From assembly GCF_030655415.1 (NCBI RefSeq), contig NZ_JAURVN010000019.1, positions 62,001 to 126,000 of the forward strand: 64,000 nt of DNA, in the 5' to 3' direction. Shown piece after piece: positions 8,954-16,294 of the stretch. Numbering within the stretch: position 1 is the first letter of the stretch; each line of letters opens with the position of its first letter. The position numbers were made by a program, and so were the translations under genes. The notes beneath the pieces were generated by a model, which ran no database searches, was not told where the DNA came from, and worked only from the letters and a program-made list of their open reading frames with translations. Source of the stretch: Herminiimonas sp. GTDB lineage: Bacteria > Pseudomonadota > Gammaproteobacteria > Burkholderiales > Burkholderiaceae.

Positions 8954-10378
8954 ATGAACTCCATGACTTCACGTTTAATTTTTCGTCGTACCCGCATGGT
9001 CCTCGCTATTGCAGCGGTGCTTGCACTGAGTGCATGTGCCACAGCCATCGATACCTCACGTCCACAGCTTGAAATGCCAGCGACCTGGGCAGAAGCTTCG
9101 CCTGCAGGGATTGAATTACAACGCGACTGGTGGCGCGGGTTTGGCTCTGAGGAATTGTCGGGTTTAATCGATCAGTCTTTGGCTGGCAGTCCGGATTTGA
9201 TCATTGCCGCAGAGCGCGTGACGCAAGCGGAAATCGCCGCGCGTAGTGCCGGCGCATCTTTATTCCCCTTGCTGACGGTGAGCGCCAACACCGATACTGG
9301 TCAAGTCAAACCTGGACCAACAGGCAGTGGCTGGAGCAGAAGCGAAGCAACCGGCGTTGCGCTTAGCGTCAATTATGAAGTCGACGTATGGGGCCGCGTC
9401 GCAGCCACCACACGCAGCGCGGATGCATCGTTGAATGCCAGTCGCTACGATCTGGAAACGGTTCGTCTGACACTGACGACAGGCGTGGCGAATGCCTACT
9501 TCCAGATACTGGCCTTGCGCATGCAATTAGAAGTGGCGCAAAACAATCTGGCAATTTCTGAGAAGCTGTTTGCGATCGTCGAAGCGCGTTATCGATTTGG
9601 TGCGGCATCCGCACTAGACGTCAGCCGTCAACGCAGCACTGTGTTGGCTCAGCGTGCCACCATCTTGCCGCTGCAAGTACAAGAGCGGCAAACCGTTAGC
9701 GCCTTGGCTATTTTGCTTGGTCGTCAGCCGCAGGCTTTGCAAGTTGCAGGACAAAGTCTGGATACACTTGCGATACCTGAAGTTACTCCGGGTCTGCCAT
9801 CGACGTTGATTACACGTCGGCCGGACGTCGCCAGTGTGGAAGCGCAATTGGAGGCAGGTTCTGCCAACGTGGCGGCTGCACGCGCAGCATTGTTGCCGAC
9901 GATTTCATTGACAGGTGCTGCCGGCAATTCCAGTGCAGCCTTGCTGGCGTTGGGCAATCCGACTTACAGCATCGGTATTGCAGCATCGATAGTGCAAACA
10001 CTGTTCGATGGCAATCGCTTGCGCTTGCAGGTAGAGATTAACGAATCCACGCGTCGTCAACTTGCTGAAAGTTATCGACGTACTGTCTACACCGCTTTGA
10101 AAGAAGTGGACGATGCGCTAGGCAATGCAACGCGCAATCGTGATCAGGAACTGTCGCAGATTGAAATCAAGAAAGAAGCATTGCGAGCGCTTAGCTTGTC
10201 CGAGTTGCGCTATCGCGAAGGTGCGGATGATTTGAACAGTCTGCTTGATGCACAGCGCACGCTATTCAGCGCCGACGATAGATTAACGCAGTTGAAATTG
10301 TTGCGTCTGACTGGCACTACCGATGTATTCAAAGCGCTCGGTGGCGGTTGGGACAAGTCTCAGGTTGAAACACGATAG
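8954..10378 (+). CDS. NodT/TolC-family outer membrane efflux lipoprotein
   Basis: The protein has 474 residues. A lipoprotein signal (hydrophobic core then LSAC lipobox) is followed by two outer-membrane-efflux repeats of about 200 residues each (ADASLNASRYDLETVRLTLT and a related ESTRRQLAESYRRTVYTAL). It starts one base after the macB stop and completes a MacA-MacB-channel tripartite pump in one operon. An in-frame ATG at 8963 is a possible alternative start. It is paralogous in type to the NodT protein at 61483. The substrate is unknown. Confidence 0.9.
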   Translation: MNSMTSRLIFRRTRMVLAIAAVLALSACATAIDTSRPQLEMPATWAEASPAGIELQRDWWRGFGSEELSGLIDQSLAGSPDLIIAAERVTQAEIAARSAGASLFPLLTVSANTDTGQVKPGPTGSGWSRSEATGVALSVNYEVDVWGRVAATTRSADASLNASRYDLETVRLTLTTGVANAYFQILALRMQLEVAQNNLAISEKLFAIVEARYRFGAASALDVSRQRSTVLAQRATILPLQVQERQTVSALAILLGRQPQALQVAGQSLDTLAIPEVTPGLPSTLITRRPDVASVEAQLEAGSANVAAARAALLPTISLTGAAGNSSAALLALGNPTYSIGIAASIVQTLFDGNRLRLQVEINESTRRQLAESYRRTVYTALKEVDDALGNATRNRDQELSQIEIKKEALRALSLSELRYREGADDLNSLLDAQRTLFSADDRLTQLKLLRLTGTTDVFKALGGGWDKSQVETR

Positions 10379-10385
10379 TGAAAAT

Positions 10386-10430
10386 GCGGATGATGAGTGA
10401 AACGCCTTCATCATCCGCTTCCATAATTTT
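10386..10430. terminator. hairpin between the convergent efflux operon and cytX
   Basis: GCGGATGATGA (10386-10396) pairs perfectly with TCATCATCCGC (10408-10418), an 11-bp stem followed by TTCCATAATTTT. It lies between two convergent genes and probably ends transcription from the plus strand; the T-run is poor. Confidence 0.6.
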
Positions 10431-10431
10431 C

Positions 10432-11724
10432 TTAAGCTGCTTGAAATCCTGGCTTGCGCGCCATACGGTAAATCGAGCCTAGCACCAGCGTGATTGCGAG
10501 AGCAGGTAGAGCGGAACCGACTTGCGGCCAGATTAATGGGCAGACGTGGAATGCAGCAATGCCTAGCAACCAGATCGCGACCGGCACGAAATTGACTGCT
10601 TTATCTGTCGCGTTGCCATTTCGTGCAAGCTGCGAAATCACGACGCCAAACAAAGGTACAAATACCGAGCTCAGTGTCAGCAGAAATGGTTCCAGTCCGT
10701 GCATAGGCAAGATCAATGCGCAGTAGGTGGCGACCAATGCCAGCGCAATACCCCAGAAGCGTATCGTGAATTTGCCATGCAGGAAGTTCAGCGAGACCGA
10801 GCCGGAATAGACGTCACCATAAGCGTTGTCCATTTCGTCGATCAGTATCAATCCCAACGCAATCAAACCGCCTTGTGCCAACAATAAGGTCGTCATCAGA
10901 TCAACATCCGGTGTGGATGTGCTGACGATCAATACACCCAATGCGTGGCACCAGATATTAGCGATGGCAAAACCCAGCCACGTACCGCGGAAGGTGCTTG
11001 CGCCAGCCTTGCCATAACGTGCAAAATCGGCGACCAGCGGTAACCACGATACTGGCATAGCCATCACCAGATCGATGCCCGCCAGCGTACTCATGGAACC
11101 ATCGCCAGCCTTGTTCCAGATCGCATCCAAACCTTGCGCTTGTGCTTTCAGGAAAAATTGATAGCTGAGCCAGATCAGCGACAGGATCACCAAGGGCAAG
11201 CCGAAACGACCGACGAAGCGGCGCACCAAACCGATCATCGAACCGGTCGCTAGCGCCACCAATAACATGCCCCAGAAAATTGCCGTGACATACGGAATCC
11301 ACGCGGCATCAATGCCTGTGATCCCTTTGATCAACGCCGTCGTGCCATCGCGCATAACGACTAGTTCGAACGCCGACCAGCCTATCAATTGAATGACGTT
11401 CAAAATGACCGGCAATTTTGCGAAGCATGTCCCCAGGGTTTGGCACATCAAGATCGGGCTGGACAAGCCGCGTTCAAAACCTATGTAAGCCACCCAACCA
11501 AGTAGAGCCGCACCAAGTAATGAGCCGACGATGATGGCGAATAGCGCGGTTTGCGTGCCGAGCGCGGTGCCGAGGAAGGCACCGATTTGCATGACCAGCA
11601 AGCCTACGCCCAGGCTGAACCACAGCGCGGCGTGATCGCGGAATGAAAATACGCGTTTTGCTACAGGTATAGGTGTGAAAGCGGCATTGCTTGCTGCCGC
11701 AGGATTATTGTTTAACGCCATCAT
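10432..11724 (-). CDS. cytX: CytX-type hydroxymethylpyrimidine/cytosine permease
   Basis: The protein has 430 residues and about 12 predicted membrane segments, in the nucleobase:cation symporter-1 family. Features include WFSLGVGLLVMQIGAFLG near the first helix and PVSWLPLVADFARYGK in the middle, as in CodB/CytX. A TPP riboswitch lies immediately upstream on the same strand, which points to uptake of a thiamine precursor (hydroxymethylpyrimidine) rather than plain cytosine. Two ATG codons begin the frame (11724 and 11721), with GAAAGAAG ahead as ribosome binding site. No other thiamine gene is adjacent. The family call is strong; the substrate is inferred from the riboswitch. Confidence 0.85.
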   Translation of the reverse strand: MMALNNNPAAASNAAFTPIPVAKRVFSFRDHAALWFSLGVGLLVMQIGAFLGTALGTQTALFAIIVGSLLGAALLGWVAYIGFERGLSSPILMCQTLGTCFAKLPVILNVIQLIGWSAFELVVMRDGTTALIKGITGIDAAWIPYVTAIFWGMLLVALATGSMIGLVRRFVGRFGLPLVILSLIWLSYQFFLKAQAQGLDAIWNKAGDGSMSTLAGIDLVMAMPVSWLPLVADFARYGKAGASTFRGTWLGFAIANIWCHALGVLIVSTSTPDVDLMTTLLLAQGGLIALGLILIDEMDNAYGDVYSGSVSLNFLHGKFTIRFWGIALALVATYCALILPMHGLEPFLLTLSSVFVPLFGVVISQLARNGNATDKAVNFVPVAIWLLGIAAFHVCPLIWPQVGSALPALAITLVLGSIYRMARKPGFQAA

Positions 11725-11785
11725 CTTCTTTCAAAAGGATGGCAGGTCAGCTGGTTCTGCGCCGTGGAGGACGGCGAGTGTTCGC

Positions 11786-11872
11786 ATGCTTTCCTGCGCG
11801 AGGATTACCTCAATCAGGTTCAACGGGTATCTCTCACCCGCGCATGTTATTCCGCGCAGGACCCCGAGCCAG
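11786..11872 (-). ncRNA. TPP riboswitch (THI element)
   Basis: Read on the minus strand, the element carries GGCTCGGGGT at its 5' side, GTGAGAGATACCC, the hallmark ACCCGTTGAACCTGATTGAG, then GGTAATCCTCGCGCAGGAAA. These are the conserved pyrimidine- and pyrophosphate-sensing helices of thiamine pyrophosphate riboswitches. It lies about 60 bases ahead of cytX and should repress it when TPP is plentiful. A short GCCGT/ACGGC hairpin (11761-11775) between aptamer and gene may be part of the expression platform. Confidence 0.95.
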
Positions 11873-11995
11873 GTATTTCAAAACTGGGCGCTACTTTGAT
11901 CTAAAAACGGCTGATAGGCAAGCCATACGTGGCTGTGGCGGCTTAATGGTGCGCTAGAAATGATGCGTGGGATTTTAAATCACAGCGAAGAAAGT

Positions 11996-12035
11996 GTCGG
12001 GCTGCACAGTAAAACAGGAGGGGGAGCAGCCCGAC
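11996..12035. repeat. 10-bp perfect inverted repeat with 20-base loop
   Basis: GTCGGGCTGC (11996-12005) pairs perfectly with GCAGCCCGAC (12026-12035). The loop contains AGGAGGGGGA on the plus strand. It lies 12 bases from a LexA-type box, between cytX and the first binding-protein gene, in a stretch with no convincing protein gene. Confidence 0.6.
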
Positions 12036-12047
12036 GGAAACACATGA

Positions 12048-12067
12048 TACTGTATAAAAACACAGTA
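12048..12067. promoter_or_regulatory. LexA/SOS box with no assigned gene
   Basis: TACTGTATAAAAACACAGTA contains the obligatory CTGT-N8-ACAG core and matches the enterobacterial SOS consensus TACTGTATATATATACAGTA at 17 of 20 positions by hand count. The repeat extends to ATACTGT/ACAGTAT. Neither strand has an obvious protein gene starting next to it, so the regulated transcript is unknown. Confidence 0.6.
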
Positions 12068-12154
12068 TAAATCTGCAGTCTTTAAAAGTCACGTATTAAT
12101 TTATGCGGGCTGAATTACCAGGTTTAAGAGAGGATAGGCCTAACGCTGAAGTAC

Positions 12155-12187
12155 AAATAAAAACGCCCCGCTGGAAGCGAGGCGTTG
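12155..12187 (-). terminator. terminator of the first PhnD-like gene
   Basis: On the minus strand AACGCCTCGC-TTCC-AGCGGGGCGTT forms a GC-rich hairpin directly followed by TTTTATTT, a standard intrinsic terminator about 30 bases after the stop at 12216. Confidence 0.85.
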
Positions 12188-12215
12188 ATATGTGATGCCA
12201 AAGACAAGTTCTTGA

Positions 12216-13025
12216 TTACAAGCCCAGACGCGTAGTCGCCTCATCCATCACTTGCGTATTCCAAGGTACAAAGCCGGTCATGCCGATTTTAGAAAGTGCA
12301 TTTCTGCCAGCCTCATTGTCTGACAAGTTGAGTAACAGGTTTTTGAGTTTTTCTCTATCGGATTCGCTGAGTTTTTTCGATGCCAGAAATTGTTTGACTG
12401 GGATTGGTTTGGTTTCTGCCAAAACGCGACCACCTTTGGCGACCCATGCTTTTGCCACTGCAGCGGAACCAGTAACACCCGCGTCAACAAAACCGTTATC
12501 GATCATGAATGGCACAGCTTCTTGATAGCGAGTGGCGGTAAATGATTTTTCTGGATGCTGGAAATTCAATTCACGCAGATTGGCTGCGAACATCACGGTT
12601 GTGATCGAGTCTACCGACGGCACGCCGATTTTCTTGCCGCGCAAATCCTGCATGGCTTTCAATGGTGATGTGCTGGCGACTAGTACACGTGCACGGTAAT
12701 CGGTGAATCCTTTTGCTGTAGCCAAACCTTCGTAACCATTCTTTTTAACTGCCTGCAAACCGATGTGTGCTGCATGTATGAAGGCAATATCAAATTTGTT
12801 TTCTGCCAGGCCTTTGCCAAAGTTTGCAGCGTCTACGCTTTGCAGCTTCACATTTTGTTTGAGTTCTTTGGAAATCAATTGCAATAGTGGTTTGTAACGT
12901 TCGCTGGCAGGTCCGCCGTCTTGATAGGTTACGCCTTCATTAACTGCCAAAACAAGTTCTTGTGCGCTTGCAGAATTGATGCCGGTTGCCAGTAATGCGA
13001 TTGCTAAAAAAGAAGTGAGTTTCAT
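12216..13025 (-). CDS. PhnD-like periplasmic substrate-binding protein, copy 1
   Basis: The protein has 269 residues with a Sec signal peptide (cleavage near ASA, about residue 21). The mature part follows the phosphate/phosphonate-binding PhnD pattern: LAVNEGVTYQDG at the start, FDIAFIHAAHIGL, the DLRGKKIGVPSVDSITT hinge region and VDAGVTGSAAVAK. It is a two-lobed periplasmic receptor. About four of five residues are identical to the next gene (13189-14001), so the pair is a tandem duplication. No ABC permease or ATPase is nearby, so it may serve a distant transporter or a sensor. The ligand is unknown; phosphonate, phosphite and other oxyanions are family precedents. Confidence 0.85.
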   Translation of the reverse strand: MKLTSFLAIALLATGINSASAQELVLAVNEGVTYQDGGPASERYKPLLQLISKELKQNVKLQSVDAANFGKGLAENKFDIAFIHAAHIGLQAVKKNGYEGLATAKGFTDYRARVLVASTSPLKAMQDLRGKKIGVPSVDSITTVMFAANLRELNFQHPEKSFTATRYQEAVPFMIDNGFVDAGVTGSAAVAKAWVAKGGRVLAETKPIPVKQFLASKKLSESDREKLKNLLLNLSDNEAGRNALSKIGMTGFVPWNTQVMDEATTRLGL

Positions 13026-13123
13026 ATGCTATTTGTAGTGGAGATATTTTGAAAATTTTTAAAAAACGAGTACCGCGAAGTACCGCATGAGATGTTGAAA
13101 TGATAAAAAATTGAAAGGGTAAG

Positions 13124-13153
13124 AAAAAACGCATTGCGGTAAGCAATGCGTTT
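13124..13153 (-). terminator. terminator of the second PhnD-like gene
   Basis: AAAACGCATTGC-GGTA-AGCAATGCGTTTT is a near-perfect hairpin flanked by A-run and T-run. It lies about 36 bases beyond the stop at 13189 on the minus strand and separates the two paralogues into individual transcription units. Confidence 0.85.
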
Positions 13154-13188
13154 TGTTGGCTTAGCAAGCGCATGCGCTTGCTATATGT

Positions 13189-14001
13189 TTACAAGCCGAG
13201 ACGAGTCGTTGCTTCATCCATCACTTGTACATTCCACGGTACGAAGCCGGTCATGCTGATTTTGGAGAGTGCGTTTCTACCAGCTTCATTTTCAGACAAG
13301 TTCAGCAACAAGGTTTTGACTTTTTCTCTATCGGACTCGCTGAGTTTTTTCGATACGATAAATTGCTTGATTGGGATAGGTTTGGTTTCTGCAAGGATGC
13401 GGCCGCCTTTGGCGATCCATGCTTTAGCTACCGCAGCAGAGCCTGTTACACCAGCATCAACAAAACCGTTATCAATCATGAACGGCACCGCGTCTTGATA
13501 ACGGGTTGCCGTCATCATTTTTTCCGGTTGTGGAAATTGCAGTTCACGCAGGTTGGCGGTGAACATCACAGTCGTAATCGATTCGACCGATGGCACACCA
13601 ATTTTTTTGCCACGCAAATCTTGCATGGTTTTCATCGGTGATGCGTTTGCGACAAGGACGCGCGCACGGTAATCAGTAAAACCCTTGGCAGTGACCAGAC
13701 CTTCATAGCCATTCTTTTTCACAGCGAGCAAACCGACATGTGCTGGATGTACAAATGCCAGATCGAATTTGCCTTCAGCGAGGCCTTTTTCAAATACTGA
13801 ATATTTATCTACCGTTTGCAGCTTGACGTTTTGTTTGAGTTCTTTGGATAGCAGTTGCAGCAAAGGTTTGTAGCGTTCGCTTGCTGGGCCTCCATCTTGA
13901 TAAGTTACACCTTCGTTAACAGCCAAGACAAGATCTTGTGCTACAGCGGAATTGATACCTGCTGCCAGCAATATCATTGCCAACAAAGATGTTAATTTCA
14001 T
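13189..14001 (-). CDS. PhnD-like periplasmic substrate-binding protein, copy 2
   Basis: The protein has 270 residues with a signal peptide ending near AVA (about residue 21). It keeps the same landmarks as copy 1: LAVNEGVTYQDG, FDLAFVHPAHVGL, DLRGKKIGVPSVESITT, VDAGVTGSAAVAK and the C-terminus DEATTRLGL. The clearest local difference is at residues 66-70, where VDAANFGK in copy 1 becomes VDKYSVFEK here, plus AFIHAAHIGL versus AFVHPAHVGL. Both lie in likely ligand-facing loops, so the copies may differ in ligand. It has its own terminator. No transporter partner is visible. Confidence 0.85.
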   Translation of the reverse strand: MKLTSLLAMILLAAGINSAVAQDLVLAVNEGVTYQDGGPASERYKPLLQLLSKELKQNVKLQTVDKYSVFEKGLAEGKFDLAFVHPAHVGLLAVKKNGYEGLVTAKGFTDYRARVLVANASPMKTMQDLRGKKIGVPSVESITTVMFTANLRELQFPQPEKMMTATRYQDAVPFMIDNGFVDAGVTGSAAVAKAWIAKGGRILAETKPIPIKQFIVSKKLSESDREKVKTLLLNLSENEAGRNALSKISMTGFVPWNVQVMDEATTRLGL

Positions 14002-14377
14002 GAAGGTCGCTCCGTTTAGAATAATTTTTTTGGGTAACTAATTGTATGGTGAATGTTACATTAAGCAATCAAAAGCAAAGAAAATTTCTTGGTTTAAGTG
14101 GCAAAAACGCACATTCGTTTATTTGATTTACACGGATAAATAGCGGGCTTTGCTGTGGCTATTGACAGCTTTTGACTGACAACTTGGCGGCAGCCTAAAC
14201 AATCAAATGAGTCGAGTGAAACGTGCAAACAAGATTGACAGTGCAAGCGCTATGCGGCGCCAGACGGAGTGAAAGCTGAAGGGAATTTAAAACGAAGAAT
14301 GACGCAGCTAAGCGTATAGCCGCGCCATGAAAATGCTGAAAATAAGAGACTAGAAAATACGCTGGCGTTAAGCCCGG
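14002..14377. other. gap without a recognised gene
   Basis: This 376-base stretch lies between the second binding-protein gene and the DUF3309 gene. It must hold the promoter of the minus-strand binding-protein gene, but I found no convincing motif, RNA or reading frame. Confidence 0.5.
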
Positions 14378-14536
14378 TTAAATTCGTCCGGTGACAAGCA
14401 TGATGAGCAGAATGACGACCAGCAAGCCGGTAATGCCGCTAGGAGCGTAACCCCAACTACGACTATGACCCCATGTTGGGAGGGCGCCGACCAGAATCAA
14501 TATCAATACGATGAGCAGGATTGTTCCGATAGTCAT
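14378..14536 (-). CDS. DUF3309 family small membrane protein
   Basis: The protein has 52 residues: MTIGTILLIVLILILVGALP, then a short polar TWGHSRSWGYAPSG segment, then a second hydrophobic stretch ending in TGRI. This is the size and layout of the DUF3309 family, with two short membrane segments joined by a Trp/Ser/Gly loop containing a Tyr-Ala-Pro-Ser-Gly turn. AAGGAAAAATC ahead of the ATG is a good ribosome binding site. The gene is monocistronic. Its function is unknown; relatives are small inner membrane proteins often expressed under stress. Confidence 0.85.
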   Translation of the reverse strand: MTIGTILLIVLILILVGALPTWGHSRSWGYAPSGITGLLVVILLIMLVTGRI

Positions 14537-14659
14537 GATTTTTCCTTGTAATAATTATCGTGAAAAGAACGCATAGCAACCGAGCAGTAAAACTGTGCGC
14601 GAATTCAAGCTAGGCTTGAACATCGTGACCCCAGCTTAAAAGGTCTTGCTCTTTTCTAC

Positions 14660-14699
14660 TGTACGTTGCCGTACAAACAAGTCTCGTCGTATGCGAGAC
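14660..14699. promoter_or_regulatory. two adjacent palindromes between DUF3309 and the LapA-like gene
   Basis: TGTACG-TTGC-CGTACA (14660-14675) and GTCTCG-N7-CGAGAC (14681-14699) lie 5 bases apart, about 125 bp upstream of the small DUF3309 gene and about 105 bp upstream of the LapA-like gene. They are candidate operators for either divergent unit; the binding protein is unknown. Confidence 0.4.
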
Positions 14700-14804
14700 A
14701 ATCATTACATCATCTGATGCACTGCTTTTCACAGAGCGTCGCCAGCCTTAGCCATATGCGGCAAGCGCTCCCTTATTGAACCTCACACTGAAAGCGTCCC
14801 CATC

Positions 14805-15305
14805 ATGCAAATACGTACACTGTTATTCGTCATTATTCTTGGAGCGATTGCAGCATTGGCAGCCTTGAATTGGGAAACCTTCAATATGCCAACCGACCTT
14901 TGGTTGGGCGTAGCAACCGTACAAGCACCATTGGGTGTGGTGATGCTGGCGCTGACCGCATTGCTATCGGCATTTTTCTTGGCGCTGCTGATTCAATTGC
15001 AGTCGCATTCACTACTGGAATCACGCCGCCATACCAAAGAATTACAACTGCAACGCGAGCGCGCAGATCAAGCTGAAGCCTCGCGTTTTACTGAGTTACG
15101 TCAGTATGTTGAACTGGAAATGCGCGCCATCGATAAGCAAAATTTGGAGCTGCGCGGTACCTTGCTGGATCGTATTGAGCGTTTGGATACTGGCGTCACG
15201 ACTGCCATTGAGCAATCCAGCAACACCGTCGCCGCGCACATTGGCGAACTGGAAGATAGGTTGGAGCGAGGTAGTAGTGGCGTGACGCCGAACCGCTTGG
15301 CCTGA
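14805..15305 (+). CDS. LapA-like membrane protein with coiled-coil tail
   Basis: The protein has 166 residues. Two membrane helices (about 5-22 and 43-63) are separated by a short NWETFNMPTDLWLG loop, the layout of LapA/YciS (DUF1049-like) proteins. Residues 70-160 form a charged cytoplasmic helix likely to be a coiled coil (RRHTKELQLQRERADQAEAS and on to EDRLERG). LapA proteins in enteric bacteria take part in lipopolysaccharide assembly control. This one is longer than LapA (about 100 residues) and has no LapB neighbour, so the role is uncertain. Confidence 0.65.
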   Translation: MQIRTLLFVIILGAIAALAALNWETFNMPTDLWLGVATVQAPLGVVMLALTALLSAFFLALLIQLQSHSLLESRRHTKELQLQRERADQAEASRFTELRQYVELEMRAIDKQNLELRGTLLDRIERLDTGVTTAIEQSSNTVAAHIGELEDRLERGSSGVTPNRLA

Positions 15306-15404
15306 TAGTTTGAAAGTTTAAATAATTGCCTTAAGGAAATTCAATAAGATGTTCGCCCGGGAACATCGGTTAAACTGAGGCAATTATTCACTCCGGGCAC
15401 CATC

Positions 15405-15824
15405 ATGGCCAAAGCTAAAGCCAGCCAAGTCGATACAAACGTCGTCATTATCGGCGGCGCTTTTGCCATCGTATTGATAGGAATTCTGTCGATTTGGCTG
15501 TATTTTTCATACAGCGCCCGCCCTGTATCGCCATCCACTTTTGCAAGCTTTGGTCCAGTCGTGGTGCGTAGTTCCGAGTTTGCAATCAAGGCGACGATTG
15601 CTGTCCAAACCCGTAAGGAAGATGCGAGCTGGTTGGCTAGTCACAAGAAGGAGCTCGACTTTGCCTTGCAAACCGCCTTGGCCAATGTTGATCCCCAGCG
15701 TTTGCGTGATCCGCAAAGTGTCACTTATGTACAAACGACTTTGCGCGACGCCGCTAATAAAGCCTTGAATACTCGCAATATCGAAGAAGTGCTATTGACC
15801 GACTTCATTGTGCAGGCCGAGTAA
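15405..15824 (+). CDS. FliL-like membrane-anchored protein
   Basis: The protein has 139 residues with one N-terminal membrane helix (about 13-36) and a periplasmic domain. That domain follows the FliL pattern: an extended strand FAIKATIAVQT, a helix (ASWLASHKKELDFALQTALA), then TLRDAANKALNTRNIEEVLLTDFIVQ, which ends like FliL's terminal strand. FliL is a flagellar basal-body stator helper, but no flagellar gene is near, so this is probably a stand-alone relative. The function is inferred from fold only. Confidence 0.65.
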   Translation: MAKAKASQVDTNVVIIGGAFAIVLIGILSIWLYFSYSARPVSPSTFASFGPVVVRSSEFAIKATIAVQTRKEDASWLASHKKELDFALQTALANVDPQRLRDPQSVTYVQTTLRDAANKALNTRNIEEVLLTDFIVQAE

Positions 15825-15856
15825 TTTTTGCCGGTTTGATAGACAATGCAGGTTCG

Positions 15857-16159
15857 ATGGACGGAATCACAGACACTTTGGGTATGAGCAGCATAGACAA
15901 TCCGGCAAACCTGCCGTCAGATAATTCAGAAAACCAGCCAGCCAGTACGCCAGCCAATTCGACGCCTGCACAGTCTCGCAAAGACGTGCTGCGCCCGGAT
16001 TCTCCGTGCGCCGGTTATTGTTCGACTTCGCATGGCGATGAGATTTGCAAAGGCTGTGGCCGCACTTTTGATGAAGTCATCAACTGGATCATTTACGACG
16101 ATGCTGAAAAAGACGCGATTTGGGCTAGGCTGGAAGCGGCCGGCTTGGTAAAACGCTAA
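15857..16159 (+). CDS. DUF1289 domain protein
   Basis: The protein has 100 residues from the ATG at 15857, which has GCAGG upstream; a TTG at 15836 would add seven residues without a ribosome binding site. The N-terminal half is Ser/Pro/Asn-rich. Residues of about 50-95 are a DUF1289 domain with SPCAGYCST and ICKGCGRTFDEV, giving four Cys in a CxxxC...CxxC arrangement that suggests metal binding, followed by WIIYDDAEKDAIW. DUF1289 proteins are small and uncharacterised. It precedes prfC on the same strand. Confidence 0.82.
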   Translation: MDGITDTLGMSSIDNPANLPSDNSENQPASTPANSTPAQSRKDVLRPDSPCAGYCSTSHGDEICKGCGRTFDEVINWIIYDDAEKDAIWARLEAAGLVKR

Positions 16160-16294
16160 GCGTTTCCACGCAAGCATCGCTTGGGTATCGCATATGCGTC
16201 ACCTAAGCATCGAAATCCATCGCTATTCCACAGCCAGATTAGACTTCAGGGCCAAGAGACGGTAGACTTTAGCCCTTTTCGCAAGGGCTATTCC

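Noticed and set aside
12103..12195. 30-codon frame downstream of the SOS box
   Set aside because: It runs through the terminator hairpin of the neighbouring gene and has no ribosome binding site.
16181..16294. Upstream extension of prfC
   Set aside because: An AAGGG site fits the ATG at 16295, and RF3 proteins do not carry such an extension.
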